This document shows, in pieces, positions 45,401-53,767 of a DNA stretch of 64,000 nt. The notes beneath the pieces are model-generated. The model made no database searches. It had not been told where the DNA came from and worked only from the letters and a program-made list of their open reading frames with translations. Origin of the DNA: Myxococcales bacterium. Lineage in GTDB: Bacteria > Myxococcota_A > UBA9160 > SMWR01. Each line of letters starts with the position of its first letter. Position 1 is the first letter of the stretch. Made by a program: the position numbers and the translations under genes. Location: assembly GCA_022561775.1 (NCBI GenBank), contig JADFQO010000003.1, positions 1 through 64,000 on the forward strand. The letters run 5' to 3'.

Positions 45401-45723
45401 CCGAGGACATCGACGATTTCGACGATCTGGACGAAACCGACGTGATCGGCGGGAACAAATTCATCAGTTCGAGCATCGAATATCGGTTTCCGATTTCGGA
45501 TACCATTGGACTCGAGGGGATCCTCTTCCTGGACGCGGGAAACGCCTTCGCGGAAGGGGATAATATGTTCGATGTTTCGGAGTGGCGGTGGGGATTGGGA
45601 GCTGGTGTATTGTGGTTTTCACCCTTCGGGCCGCTGGCGGTTGTTTTGGGATTTCCCCTGGACCCCACTTCCCAAGATGACTCGCCGGTATTCGAATTTT
45701 CCGTGGGCGGCCGGGGTCTCTGA
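42481..45723 (+). CDS. bamA: Outer membrane assembly factor BamA with an added N-terminal domain
   Basis: A 1080-residue protein; ordinary BamA has about 800. After a signal peptide (to about 35), residues 37-162 form an extra domain (HTVAVLPFRVHSAKPVDYLGE; GVGADTIVSGSLTEL) resembling the TolB/FlgO-type alpha/beta fold. POTRA domains run from about 168 (VAEVQIVGPPEAME; VAEVRVRGNRRIEAEAIKARI; VRQISISGNENLDSDDI). The C-terminal 16-strand barrel contains LRGF in place of the VRGF loop-6 motif and ends in an aromatic-poor FSVGGRGL. One barrel loop (about 45290-45440) is Asp-rich and has two Cys. It inserts outer-membrane proteins. The start is GTG 42481, close behind GGAGG; TTG 42484 would be better spaced. 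Confidence 0.92.
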   Translation: MLRAAPCAERFRIRFAPSLALCAAGFAMAAAAVEPAHTVAVLPFRVHSAKPVDYLGESISNLIRSRLEARGEVAVIDISLSAEASRQASDSDLRGLATGVGADTIVSGSLTELAGHFSLDVRVTPAAIGLRSHTFVLTAQRDDELLERVNELADQVLNQIVGAAPANVAEVQIVGPPEAMEDFAPLLQTQAGMSYDSAAIHDDLTMLRAMPEVADAEVETERGPDGVVVRFKVVMAQRILPELTSKEASGERVAEVRVRGNRRIEAEAIKARIMTEAGSRYSPNQIAKDLTAVHSLGFFSNVRIFRESGPSGLIVVFEVEEYPVVRQISISGNENLDSDDIRDILTLTTGSSLDYPLLFENRARIESLYRSQGYYLAEVSYEIANLGEASISVDFIVLENEKLKLREIRFKGNEVFTDRQLKQGFKTKIWRFWSLATSWFDRSGTYSEPLFVQDLRLIEQRYHENGYLQVEVGYPEALPVESGLIVTVEIVEGNQFRVGSIDVDGDNTVDLDGLREKLSLKEGDIFNRTFLTEDVEGLQRHYTDRGFFLAEVTPLTDLSDQDLTVGVVFQVEKGPLYFIREVGISGNTRTVDSVVRREVPLVEGQLYSSRAIEIARARLQRLNFFEEVELRPEPTDDPQQIDLEVEVVERPTGSFSFGAGFSSQDSFLLTGSLAESNLFGRGYALNLTADLSFRSQRLYMQFSDPYVLGSNFSMTGTVFRTSIRFEDFEQEQTGAEVIFGHPLTEDHRARAFARYSIRSRKIDQNSNVNAAGIIFREILGGSEVTSSGGINVVIDNRNRRLSPTAGYELNGALEFAGLGGFTRYLRAEARGIYYIPAPSWLLDQSAFSFRASVGYALSLNEISDFNFDVPTGFPAFFGDDQLRSLDQIDTDSTLPLSERYFLGGLGQFQLRGFKARSVGPRRPILRKVEIVGLGTLFTPVGYQPKPGGDGVCVPAGALDPLGGNGNGLCNDIDAEDIDDFDDLDETDVIGGNKFISSSIEYRFPISDTIGLEGILFLDAGNAFAEGDNMFDVSEWRWGLGAGVLWFSPFGPLAVVLGFPLDPTSQDDSPVFEFSVGGRGL

Positions 45724-45766
45724 CGCCTGATTCGCATTCGAGCTGCAAGTAAAGAGGAGTGAGGTC

Positions 45767-46285
45767 ATGAAAGTGTACAACGCAATCGTCGTATTCGCGG
45801 CGCTTGCGCTGCTTGTCGTTGGAACGGCAGCGCAGGACGAACCGATCAAGATCGGAGTGGTCGATCTCGATCAGGCCATCAGCTCCACCGAGGATGGAAA
45901 GGCCGCACGAGAGGAGATGGCCCGCAAGCAGCGCGCGGCCGAGGCCCAGATCGCACCGCTCTACGAGCGTTACCAGGCGCTGGATGAAGACCTCAAGGCG
46001 AAGAAATTCGTTCTTTCCGACGAATCCCTGTTCGAGAAACAGCTCGACATGGCGGAGGTTCGAAACCAGATCGAGAACAAGGTCAAGGAGGTCGAGGGCC
46101 AGCTCAAGGTCGACAAATTCCGGATCCAGGAGCCGCTACTCAACAAAATGCGGAAGATCATCGCCGAAACGGGCCGCGACCACGGATACACCTTGATCTT
46201 GCAGAAAGGCGCCGCCGGCGTGGTCTACGCCCGGGAAGCCCTCGACATCACCGATCTGATCATCGCCCAATACAACAAGAAATAG
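45767..46285 (+). CDS. OmpH/Skp-family periplasmic chaperone
   Basis: A 172-residue exported protein. A signal peptide (VYNAIVVFAALALLVVGTAAQ) precedes the conserved start IGVVDLDQAISSTEDGKAAREEM; a long helical hairpin follows, and VLQKGAAGVVYA-type sequence (LILQKGAAGVVYARE) and DITDLIIAQYNKK close it. Skp-type trimers hold unfolded outer-membrane proteins. It directly follows bamA with a GAGGAGTGAGG site, the standard arrangement. In related genomes lpxD-fabZ-lpxA come next; here they do not. Confidence 0.92.
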   Translation: MKVYNAIVVFAALALLVVGTAAQDEPIKIGVVDLDQAISSTEDGKAAREEMARKQRAAEAQIAPLYERYQALDEDLKAKKFVLSDESLFEKQLDMAEVRNQIENKVKEVEGQLKVDKFRIQEPLLNKMRKIIAETGRDHGYTLILQKGAAGVVYAREALDITDLIIAQYNKK

Positions 46286-46387
46286 TGGGACTCGGCGCGG
46301 GCCGGCGCGAATCCATGCATGCGGATCGCGGGCGGTGACCGCCGTGGTACCGGCCGCGAGCACCGCTGGCCGTTGAGGGATCGAGCA

Positions 46388-47440
46388 ATGTGGCTCGACG
46401 AGGGCGAAGAATCGCTTTGGCGGGCCGCGGCGCGACTCACGCTGGCCCCCGCATCCTGGCTCTTCGGTGCGGGAGCCCTGCTGCACCGCGCTCTCTACGC
46501 GCACGGAGCGCTGCGTTCGAGAGCGCTCCCGATACGCGTCGTCAGTGTTGGCAGTCTCGCGAGAGGCAGCGCGGGCGTCACCTTGACCGCCGCCTGGATT
46601 GCGAATGCATTGCATCGCCGCGGCCATCGAGTTGCGTTGGCGGCGCGCGGGGTGGGAGGAGCGCGCCGAGCGCGCGCTGCGGTGCTCGTGGTCTCGGATG
46701 GCCGCTATGTCAAGAGCCGCTTCGAGGTCGCGGGAGCCTCTGCGATGATTCTCGCCGCGCATTCTCCCGGGATCCCGGTACTCGTCGGGTACGATCGTTT
46801 CCACGTCGGAGTGCGTGCAGCCGCTGCTTTTGGCACGGAAATTCTCGTTCTCGATGATGGGTTTCAATGTCATCCGTTGGAGCGCGACGTGGACGTCGTC
46901 GCGATCGACGGCCCGTCGGGATTCAAAAATCGCTGGCTGCTGCCCCTCGGCCCTTTTCGGGAGCCGGTTCGGGCACTGTGTCGCACGGACGCTGTGGGTG
47001 TGATCGACGGCCCGCTCGATGAGAAAGATGCGGAGGTTCTTCAGCGCTTCGGTTCAGGGGCCTTTCGGTTTGCGGCTCATCGGAGGCCGGTTGCTGTCCG
47101 ACCCTTGAGGGGGGGCGCAGCCGATCCTCCCGAGGTGCTGGACGGCGCAGCCGTCGGTCTGATTTCGGAGCTCATTCGACCGACCTCTCTGCGCAACACC
47201 GTCGAACAGCTCGGTGCCGTGGTCGTCACGGAGCGGAACTTCCGGGACCACCACCGCTACGGCCCAAAAGACGTGCGCTACCTGTTTCGCAACGCCCCCC
47301 TGTGGATCACGACAGAAAGAGACGCCATCAGGATCAACCCCGACTGGATCGGCCGCGCTGACGTGCGCGTGCTATCCATCAAACTGGAAGTCGCGCAGGA
47401 AGGGCTGCTACTGGATTGGCTGGAGGCGAGCCTGCGCTGA
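46388..47440 (+). CDS. lpxK: LpxK homologue (tetraacyldisaccharide 4'-kinase family) with a degenerate P-loop
   Basis: A 350-residue protein of the LpxK family, which phosphorylates the lipid A disaccharide at the inner membrane. Family motifs kept are SVGSL, LVLDDGFQ (156-160), LPLGPFREP, ERNFRDHHRYGPKDV and TTERDAIRI. Two key sites are changed: the Walker A GGTGKT reads GSAGVT (60-65), so V64 replaces the nucleotide-binding Lys, and the DDGFQH histidine is C161. It also lacks the GDEP motif. I chose ATG 46388; the frame continues upstream with an Arg-rich stretch. No other lpx gene is nearby. It may be inactive, or altered in its reaction. Confidence 0.82.
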   Translation: MWLDEGEESLWRAAARLTLAPASWLFGAGALLHRALYAHGALRSRALPIRVVSVGSLARGSAGVTLTAAWIANALHRRGHRVALAARGVGGARRARAAVLVVSDGRYVKSRFEVAGASAMILAAHSPGIPVLVGYDRFHVGVRAAAAFGTEILVLDDGFQCHPLERDVDVVAIDGPSGFKNRWLLPLGPFREPVRALCRTDAVGVIDGPLDEKDAEVLQRFGSGAFRFAAHRRPVAVRPLRGGAADPPEVLDGAAVGLISELIRPTSLRNTVEQLGAVVVTERNFRDHHRYGPKDVRYLFRNAPLWITTERDAIRINPDWIGRADVRVLSIKLEVAQEGLLLDWLEASLR

Positions 47441-47441
47441 A

Positions 47442-47459
47442 ATCCGCATTTTGGCGGAT
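47442..47459 (+). terminator. Possible terminator hairpin after lpxK
   Basis: A perfect 6-bp stem ATCCGC/GCGGAT (47442-47447 and 47454-47459) with loop ATTTTG begins two bases after the lpxK stop. There is no T-run directly behind it; a run of six T lies about 25 bases further on. The remaining 200 bases to yicC show nothing else I can name. Confidence 0.35.
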
Positions 47460-47656
47460 CGGGTACCATCGAGTGCAGGTTCGGTTTTTTGGCGGTTTTT
47501 ACCCAGAATCGACCGAGTATCGGGTGATTCTCGCCCGGGCCGGGTCGGCGAGGCCGGAGCCGAGGCGTCGGGACGGGTTCGTCACGGTCGCCAGGCCGAG
47601 AGAGTCTTCTTGAGGATCTTTGCGAAAGCCGCGATAGAGGTGACAGAGAGGATCTC

Positions 47657-48547
47657 GTGATCTTGAGCATGACGGGGTTCGGCCGGGCATCCCTGCGCCT
47701 GGAGTCGCTCGGCTTCGACATTGAAGTGCGCTCCGTGAATCACCGCCATCTCGACGCGCGCGTGCGCGTGCCGCGCATTCTTTCGAGCTGTGAGGCCGAT
47801 CTGCGGGCGCGGATCCAGCACAGAATCGGTCGCGGAACGGTCGATCTAAACATCGCTACATCGGATGACAGCTCTGTTTCGGCTCGTGTGGATATCGATC
47901 GAGGTGTCGCCGAGGAGTACGGCCGCCTCGCCCGCGAACTGAGCGGCATCGACGGCGTCGAAGGTTCCTTGACGGTAGATGCCCTGATCGGGCTTCCGGG
48001 CGTGGCGCGCCTGGCGGAGCCCAAGTTTCCGGTCGATGAACTTCGCGACGCGCTGCTCGGCGAAGTCGACCGGGCCCTCGACGCGCTCGTGGCGATGCGG
48101 GCCTCAGAGGGGAAGGCGATCGAGCGGGATCTGATGTCGCGGCTCGATCGGGTGGAAGCCCTGGCGGATTCCATCGACCAGCGATCCGGACTGGTGTGCG
48201 ACGCGGTTCGCGACCGTTTGAGAAGGCGAACCGAACAACTGCGATTGGATACCGGGTTGCTCGATGAGGCCCGTCTCCACCAGGAAATCGTGATCGCAGC
48301 CGATCGCCTCGACGTGACCGAGGAGATCGTGCGTCTGCGCAGTCATATCGAACAATTTCGCGAGATCGTGCAGGCGGCGGGAGTCGGCCTACCCGTCGGC
48401 CGACGACTCGAATTCCTGCTGCAGGAATTCGGTCGCGAGGCCAATACGATCGGCTCCAAGGGCAGCGACGCACCGATCGCCCACGATGTCGTGGAACTCA
48501 AGGCCGAACTCGAGCGCATCCGCGAGCAGGTTCAGAACATTGAGTAG
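47657..48547 (+). CDS. yicC: YicC-family protein (endoribonuclease-related)
   Basis: A 296-residue YicC/DUF1732 protein. The N-terminus [30 protein letters not shown] and the C-terminus [22 protein letters not shown]...IREQVQNIE are the family hallmarks. E. coli YicC affects small-RNA turnover and members have been shown to cut RNA. GTG 47657 follows AGAGAGGA. It leads the conserved yicC-remA-gmk-spoT group and overlaps remA by 8 bases. Confidence 0.92.
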   Translation: MILSMTGFGRASLRLESLGFDIEVRSVNHRHLDARVRVPRILSSCEADLRARIQHRIGRGTVDLNIATSDDSSVSARVDIDRGVAEEYGRLARELSGIDGVEGSLTVDALIGLPGVARLAEPKFPVDELRDALLGEVDRALDALVAMRASEGKAIERDLMSRLDRVEALADSIDQRSGLVCDAVRDRLRRRTEQLRLDTGLLDEARLHQEIVIAADRLDVTEEIVRLRSHIEQFREIVQAAGVGLPVGRRLEFLLQEFGREANTIGSKGSDAPIAHDVVELKAELERIREQVQNIE

Positions 48548-48806
48548 CCGGGTCCTCCTGAATATCGGCTACGGCAATTTCGTGGTCGCAGCCCGGGTGG
48601 TGTCGATTGTCTCGCCGCAGTCGGCGCCGATGAAGCGGCTGCGGGAGGAAGCTTCCGGCCGTAACAAACTGGTCGATGCCACGCAGGGCCGCCGCACCCG
48701 CTCCATCATCGTCACGGATAGTGACCATGTGATTCTCTCTGCCATCAACCCAGACACCGTTGCGGCGCGTTACCTCCACGAGGGACCTCTCGGGAGCGAG
48801 GAGTGA
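48540..48806 (+). CDS. RemA/DUF370 family protein
   Basis: An 88-residue protein with the RemA pattern: [47 protein letters not shown]. In Bacillus RemA is a DNA-binding regulator of biofilm genes; elsewhere the family sits between yicC and gmk, as here. The start is probably TTG 48540, overlapping the yicC end by 8 bases; no ATG or GTG lies near the conserved beginning. The GTGA overlap couples it to gmk. Confidence 0.85.
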   Translation: MSSRVLLNIGYGNFVVAARVVSIVSPQSAPMKRLREEASGRNKLVDATQGRRTRSIIVTDSDHVILSAINPDTVAARYLHEGPLGSEE

Positions 48807-49459
48807 GCGCGAACTCCGCGAAGCAGGGGATCCCCTTCGTGGTGGCCGCGCCCTCGGGAACCGGAAAGACCACGGTCTGTCGGCGGGTGGTGGAGCGAGA
48901 TGGGCGGATTTCGTTTTCGGTTTCGCATACGACGCGTCGAAAACGCAATGGCGAGGTCGAGGGTCGAGATTATTGCTTTGTCGATGAACCGGAGTTTCGA
49001 CGATTGGTGATCGAGAGCGCATTTCTCGAGTGGGCGGAGTACAACGCGCATCTCTACGGCACCAGCTGGAAGGCGATCGATCGCGGGCTCGCCGGCGGCC
49101 GCGAATTATTGCTCGAGATCGAGGTGCAGGGGGCCCGGCAGGTGCGGGCGCGGCGCTCCGATGCCCGATTGATCTTCTTGCTGCCGCCGTCGATGGAGGA
49201 ACTCGAGCGCCGCCTCCAGGGGCGTGGCACGGACTCCGCAGAGGAGATTCGGCGACGGCTCGAAGTGGCGAACCAGGAGCTGGAAGCGATCGGCGACTTC
49301 GATTACTCGGTAACCAACGACGACCTGAAGGGCTGCGTGGCGAATCTGCTGGAAATCATCCGCGCCGAGCGTGAGGGGTCGGTCGGCGAGTTGAGGGAAC
49401 GCTTCTCGCCTGTGGCTGCCGCGGAGAAGTTCCGAGGCTCGCGCGCCCGGAAGCCTTGA
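48803..49459 (+). CDS. gmk: Guanylate kinase
   Basis: A 218-residue kinase (GMP to GDP). The P-loop is APSGTGKTT; the GMP-binding part has [26 protein letters not shown]; the lid is [18 protein letters not shown]. The length is normal with a short C-terminal tail. Start GTG 48803. It is followed by the (p)ppGpp synthetase gene, so GTP and alarmone metabolism are linked in the same group. rpoZ, often between them, is absent. Confidence 0.95.
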   Translation: MSANSAKQGIPFVVAAPSGTGKTTVCRRVVERDGRISFSVSHTTRRKRNGEVEGRDYCFVDEPEFRRLVIESAFLEWAEYNAHLYGTSWKAIDRGLAGGRELLLEIEVQGARQVRARRSDARLIFLLPPSMEELERRLQGRGTDSAEEIRRRLEVANQELEAIGDFDYSVTNDDLKGCVANLLEIIRAEREGSVGELRERFSPVAAAEKFRGSRARKP

Positions 49460-49488
49460 TGGACGTCTGGCGGGCAGTCGGGTATTTT
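49460..49488 (+). promoter_or_regulatory. Weak candidate promoter before spoT/rel
   Basis: TGGACG (49460-49465) and TATTTT (49483-49488) are 17 bases apart in the 67-base gap between gmk and the alarmone synthetase gene; each matches 4 of 6 consensus bases. It may only add to read-through from gmk. Confidence 0.3.
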
Positions 49489-49526
49489 AGCCAAGCACCT
49501 GATCTGTAAGGGGAATCTCGCGGCGG

Positions 49527-51677
49527 ATGCTCCGATTCAACGACATTGCTGACCGTATCCTGGAGTACAACTCCTCGTGCGACCTCGCGCTCCTGCAGCG
49601 CGCCTACGTGTTCACCGCCAAGATGCACGAAGGCCAGGAGCGGCTTTCCGGAGAACCCTACCTCGTCCACCCGCTGGAGGTCGCGGGAATCCTCGTCGAG
49701 ATGAGAATGGATGACGTCACGGTGGCGGCCGGTTTGCTCCATGACGCGGTTGAAGACACGCTCACGACCATCGAAGAGATCGAGCGCCTGTTTGGCGAAA
49801 AAGTGGCCTTTGTGGTCGACGGTCTTACGAAGATCGCCAAGATCGAATTCACCTCCCCGCGCGAGCGCCAGGCCGAGAATTTCCGGAAGATGCTGGTCGC
49901 GATGTCCAAGGACATCCGCATTCTCGTCATCAAGCTCGCCGATCGATTGCATAACATGCGGACGCTCGACTTCGTGTCCGACGAGGCGCGCAACCGCATC
50001 GCGCATGAAACGCTCGACATCTACGCGCCGCTCGCGCACCGACTTGGAATCCACTGGATGAAGCAGGAGCTCGAGGATCTGGCGTTTCGGACCCTTCATC
50101 CCGAGGCCGTAACCGAGCTCGAAACGCGCCTGCAGTCTCAACGCCAACCCCGCGAGGAATACATCGAGGAAGTGATCGGTGTGCTGTCGTCTCGTCTCCA
50201 GAGTTCTGGACTCAACGCAACCATCACGGGTCGGCTGAAGGAACTATCATCGATACACGCAAAGATGGAGAGCCAGGGCCTTAGTCTCGACGAGATTTAT
50301 GATGTGATCGCATTTCGGATCACCACAGAGGGTGCTGCCGAGAATGTCTACGCGACTCTCGGGACCGTTCACTCGATCTGGCGACCGGTGCCCGGGCGCT
50401 TCAAGGATTATGTCGCGCTGCCGAAGCCCAACGGATATCAGAGTCTACACACAACCGTGATTGGTCCCTACGGCGAGCGGATGGAAATACAGATACGAAC
50501 GGCCGAAATGCATCGAAATGCGGAGTTCGGGATCGCCGCCCATTGGAAGTACAAGGAGGGGCATTCAGGCGATCCAGATGACGCCAAGTTCGCCTGGTTG
50601 CGGCAGTTGCTCGAGTGGCAGCGCGACGTCGCTGATCCGCACGAGTTCATCGATACCGTCAAGGTCGATCTCTTTCCCGATGAGGTATTCGTGTTTACCC
50701 CGAAGGGGGATGTCATCAACCTGCCAAAGAGCGCGACGCCAATCGATTTCGCCTTCGCGATCCACAGCGAGGTAGGATCGCATTGCGCGGGAGCACGCGT
50801 GAACGGGAAGATGGTGTCGCTACGCCATCGGCTGGTGAACGGCGACACCGTCGAGGTGGTCACGAGTCCCGCGCAGTATCCGCGAAAGGATTGGTTGGAG
50901 TTCGTCGTTTCGGGGCGCGCTCGCGGTCGGATTCGACATTCGATCCGCGCCTCAGAGCGGGAGCGGAGCCGCGAACTCGGCCGGGAGATCCTGGATCGCG
51001 AGTTGCGAAAGCACGGAATGTCGCTGGCGCGATTGCTCGAAGGAGAGGATCTGGCCGAGTTGGCCGCGAAGGAAGTCCACGGCCCGACTGACGTGCTGTT
51101 CGGTGCGCTGGGCTACGGGCGGATCAACGCCGTCGATATTGTGCGCAAACTTCGCGGCGAACAATCGCCCGACCCCGAACCCGAGCGAAAATCGGCCAGG
51201 TTGCGAGGTCTGTTCCGGCGCCAGGCCAAGTCGTCTCCGTCGGGTATCCGCGTCAGCGGTCAGCGCGATGTGCTCGTACGCATCGGACGCTGTTGCGCGC
51301 CGCTGCCCGGCGATGAAGTCGTCGGCTTCGTTACGAGAGGTCGGGGAGTGACCGTGCATGTGAGGGACTGTGTCAAGATCTACGAGTTGGATCCCGCCCG
51401 ACGGATCGAAGTGGATTGGGATTCAGACACCGCGACGCCCTATTGCATCAAGATGCGCGTTCGATCGATCGATCAGCCGGGCCTGCTCGCGAAGGTCACG
51501 AAGACGATCTCCGCCGCTGGCGTGAATATCGGCGCGGCCCGGGTTTCGACGACCTCTGACCAGAAAGCGCTGCAGACGTTCGACCTCTGGGTCACAGATG
51601 TCGGGACGCTCAACGCCGTGATGAAACAGATCGGGAAGATCAAAGGCGTGATCTCGGTCGACCGCCTGCGGAGTTGA
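49527..51677 (+). CDS. Bifunctional (p)ppGpp synthetase/hydrolase (RelA/SpoT)
   Basis: A 716-residue RSH enzyme. The N-terminal hydrolase domain has the HD motif (H72-D73, GLLHDAVEDT) and LADRLHNMRTL. The synthetase domain has GRLKELSSIHAKM, IYDVIAFRI, RFKDYVALPKPNGYQSLHTTV and EIQIRTAEMHRNAEFGIAAHW. TGS (VFVFTPKGDVINLP), a helical/zinc-finger region (VRIGRCCAPLPGDEVVGFVTRGRGVTVH) and ACT (RSIDQPGLLAKVTKTISAAGVNI) complete the regulatory half. Both halves look intact, so it likely makes and degrades the alarmone. No other RSH gene is in the window. Confidence 0.95.
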   Translation: MLRFNDIADRILEYNSSCDLALLQRAYVFTAKMHEGQERLSGEPYLVHPLEVAGILVEMRMDDVTVAAGLLHDAVEDTLTTIEEIERLFGEKVAFVVDGLTKIAKIEFTSPRERQAENFRKMLVAMSKDIRILVIKLADRLHNMRTLDFVSDEARNRIAHETLDIYAPLAHRLGIHWMKQELEDLAFRTLHPEAVTELETRLQSQRQPREEYIEEVIGVLSSRLQSSGLNATITGRLKELSSIHAKMESQGLSLDEIYDVIAFRITTEGAAENVYATLGTVHSIWRPVPGRFKDYVALPKPNGYQSLHTTVIGPYGERMEIQIRTAEMHRNAEFGIAAHWKYKEGHSGDPDDAKFAWLRQLLEWQRDVADPHEFIDTVKVDLFPDEVFVFTPKGDVINLPKSATPIDFAFAIHSEVGSHCAGARVNGKMVSLRHRLVNGDTVEVVTSPAQYPRKDWLEFVVSGRARGRIRHSIRASERERSRELGREILDRELRKHGMSLARLLEGEDLAELAAKEVHGPTDVLFGALGYGRINAVDIVRKLRGEQSPDPEPERKSARLRGLFRRQAKSSPSGIRVSGQRDVLVRIGRCCAPLPGDEVVGFVTRGRGVTVHVRDCVKIYELDPARRIEVDWDSDTATPYCIKMRVRSIDQPGLLAKVTKTISAAGVNIGAARVSTTSDQKALQTFDLWVTDVGTLNAVMKQIGKIKGVISVDRLRS

Positions 51678-51842
51678 CGCCCGCTTTCCCTGCTGCGAAC
51701 GGTGGTTTGCCAACCCAGTACTTGCGAATGAAATTCAGGCTCAGGCGGGCCTCCGTGAGGGGAGGATATTGCGATAGCGGCCGAAAGGTACCCCTTGCGC
51801 TGGCGAATTCGGCTCATTCGAGCGCCGGATCTTCGAATTGTC

Positions 51843-51868
51843 GTAACCGGTCGCGACCTCGATCCGTA
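51843..51868 (+). promoter_or_regulatory. Possible ECF-sigma promoter before yceI and the bufferin genes
   Basis: GTAACC (51843-51848) and CGTA (51865-51868) are separated by 16 bases, resembling the GGAAC-N16-CGTC layout of extracytoplasmic-function sigma promoters. It lies about 90 bases before the yceI start. Bufferin operons in other bacteria are often under ECF control. The rest of the 278-base gap shows nothing else I can assign. Confidence 0.25.
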
Positions 51869-51955
51869 CAGGAGGTGAGAATCGGGTACCGTCACGGGAG
51901 AGTGCCCCCGCCGATCGATTGGAGGCGTACCGGTTTTTGAGGAGAGGATCCAGGA

Positions 51956-52549
51956 ATGAGAAGAAGCGTGACTGTTTCATGCATTTTTGCACTGGTACTC
52001 GGATTTTCGGCAACCGCTCACGCTACGATTTGGAAGGTGGACCGATCCCACACCACGGTGGGGTTCGGCGTCAGTCACCTTTTCACCAGTGTGCAAGGAA
52101 GGTTCGATCGATTCGACGGCACGATCGAATTCGACCCGGAAAAGCCCGAGGCCGCGGTCGTCCGGGCAACCATTGACGCGGCGAGCATCAACACGAACAA
52201 CACGAAGCGCGATAAACACCTGAGAAGCGACGATTTCTTCGACGTCGAAAACTATCCAACACTCTCGTTCGAGAGCACTCGCGGTGTCACGGAGATGAAG
52301 GACAATCGCGGTAAACTCGCTGGCAACCTGACGATCCGCGGCGTGACGAAGCCCGTCGTTTTCGACGTCACCTTTCGTGGACAGGGAAAGGATCCGTGGG
52401 GCAACCTTCGAGCGGGTTTTGTGGCGAGCTTGAACATCAACCGCAAAGACTACGGGTTGAACTGGAACGAAGTGCTCGAGACGGGCGGGTGGTTGGTTGG
52501 CGACGAGGTGGAGATCCGGATCGACGTCGAGGGAATTCTCGAGGAGTGA
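51956..52549 (+). CDS. yceI: YceI-family periplasmic protein
   Basis: A 197-residue lipocalin-like protein. The signal peptide (VTVSCIFALVLGFSATAHA) is followed by WKVDRSHTTVGFGVSHLFTS, the family's opening, then IDAASINTNNTKRDKHLRS and TIRGVTKPVVFDV. YceI proteins bind isoprenoid-type lipids in a beta-barrel and are induced by stress or high pH. A GAGGAGAGG site precedes ATG 51956. The bufferin precursor gene follows after 50 bases, so it may be part of that operon. Confidence 0.93.
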   Translation: MRRSVTVSCIFALVLGFSATAHATIWKVDRSHTTVGFGVSHLFTSVQGRFDRFDGTIEFDPEKPEAAVVRATIDAASINTNNTKRDKHLRSDDFFDVENYPTLSFESTRGVTEMKDNRGKLAGNLTIRGVTKPVVFDVTFRGQGKDPWGNLRAGFVASLNINRKDYGLNWNEVLETGGWLVGDEVEIRIDVEGILEE

Positions 52550-52599
52550 TGCGGGCGCCGTGCCTGGCGCGGTAGTCCGATCTAAAAGGAGGAACGAAG

Positions 52600-52875
52600 A
52601 TGGCAAATGGCGTCAACAGAGGGGCAATGCTGCTGGCGTCTGCAGTCACCGGACTGCTGACGCTAGGAGTGCCAATCGGAACGGCCATGGCCGATCATCA
52701 TGCCGAAAACGTGCATTGCTACGGCGTGAACAAATGCAAGGGCGCGGGGGACTGCGGCGGAAAGGGCCACTCGTGCGCGGGCAAGAACGCCTGCAAGGGG
52801 CAGGGATATCTGGATATCGATAAAGAGACCTGCCTGAAAATCGCGGGCGGCAGACTCACTCCCGAAAAGAAGTAG
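52600..52875 (+). CDS. bufA: Bufferin precursor peptide (BufA2-like)
   Basis: A 91-residue exported peptide. After a signal peptide (AMLLASAVTGLLTLGVPIGTAMA) the mature part carries six Cys at 40, 46, 52, 59, 65 and 78 in the pattern HCYGVNKCKG, GDC, HSCAGKNACKGQGY and ETC, matching the BufA2 type of bufferin precursors. These peptides are modified at Cys by a DUF692 enzyme, are exported and bind copper. AAAGGAGG precedes ATG 52600. The DUF692 and DUF2063 genes follow directly, which supports the call strongly. Confidence 0.88.
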   Translation: MANGVNRGAMLLASAVTGLLTLGVPIGTAMADHHAENVHCYGVNKCKGAGDCGGKGHSCAGKNACKGQGYLDIDKETCLKIAGGRLTPEKK

Positions 52876-52885
52876 GGGTGAAGCC

Positions 52886-53767
52886 TTGAATGTGGGGCGC
52901 GCGGGTGCGGCGGCGAACTGGCCCAGGCTGGGGTTCGGCGCCGGCCTGCGCGCCGACCACTACGAAGCCGTTCTCGCGGGCTCGAAGGGGGTCGACTGGT
53001 TCGAGGCCATCACCGAGAACTACATCGACACGAAGGGCCGCCCCCTGGCTGTGCTCGAGTCCGTGCGACGGGATTATCCGATCGCGCTGCACGGCGTCGC
53101 TCTCTCGATCGGTTCCGCGGATCCGTTGGATCGGCGATACTTGAAAGCGCTCCGGGATCTGGTCGATCGAATCGAACCGGCGCTGATCAGTGATCACCTG
53201 TGTTGGAGCAGCGTCGATGGGCGCGCGCTATTTGATCTGCTGCCTCTTCCGCTGACCGAAGAGTGTCTGGTACACGTAGCGGAGCGCGTTCAGATCGTAC
53301 AGGACGCCCTGGGCCGCCGGATTCTACTCGAAAATCCCTCCACGTATCTGAGTTGGAATGCTTCGACGATTTTCGAGGCGGAGTTCCTGTCCGAATTGGC
53401 TGAGCGGGCGGACTGCGGCTTGCTGCTCGATGTGAACAACGTTCACGTGAGCGCCGTCAATCTGGGTTTCGATTCCAGGGCGTATCTCGAGGCAATTCCA
53501 GCGCACCGCGTGGCACAGATACACCTGGCGGGATTCACCGATATGGGAACGCATCTGTTCGATGCCCACAGTCGGGCGGTCTCCGATGAGGTCTGGGATC
53601 TCTATCGGTACGCGCTCGAGCGGATCGGATCGGTGGCCTCCATGGTGGAGTGGGACGACGACATTCCCCCGTGGTCGCGTCTCGTGGAGGAGGTCGATCG
53701 CGCCCGACAGATACACGCCGGGGTATTTTCCACAGGCGAGATCGGCCATGCAGCCATCGCTGGCTGA
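52886..53767 (+). CDS. bufB: DUF692 multinuclear iron oxidase, bufferin-modifying enzyme (BufB)
   Basis: A 293-residue TIM-barrel enzyme of the MbnB/BufB/TglH family, which uses a di- or tri-iron centre to convert peptide cysteines to heterocycles. Typical motifs are LGFGAGLRADHYEAVL, LHGVALSIGSADPLD, ISDHLCWSS, LLENPSTYLSW, LLLDVNNVHVSAVN, AQIHLAGFT and VEWDDDIP; the His, Glu and Asp ligands sit in these. TTG 52886 is favoured as start because of the GGGGTGAAG upstream; GTG 52892 is possible. The substrate is inferred to be the peptide encoded directly before it. Confidence 0.9.
   Translation: MNVGRAGAAANWPRLGFGAGLRADHYEAVLAGSKGVDWFEAITENYIDTKGRPLAVLESVRRDYPIALHGVALSIGSADPLDRRYLKALRDLVDRIEPALISDHLCWSSVDGRALFDLLPLPLTEECLVHVAERVQIVQDALGRRILLENPSTYLSWNASTIFEAEFLSELAERADCGLLLDVNNVHVSAVNLGFDSRAYLEAIPAHRVAQIHLAGFTDMGTHLFDAHSRAVSDEVWDLYRYALERIGSVASMVEWDDDIPPWSRLVEEVDRARQIHAGVFSTGEIGHAAIAG

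Noticed and set aside
47416-47613. 65-residue frame between lpxK and yicC
   Set aside because: It begins inside lpxK, has no ribosome site, and no similarity to anything I know.
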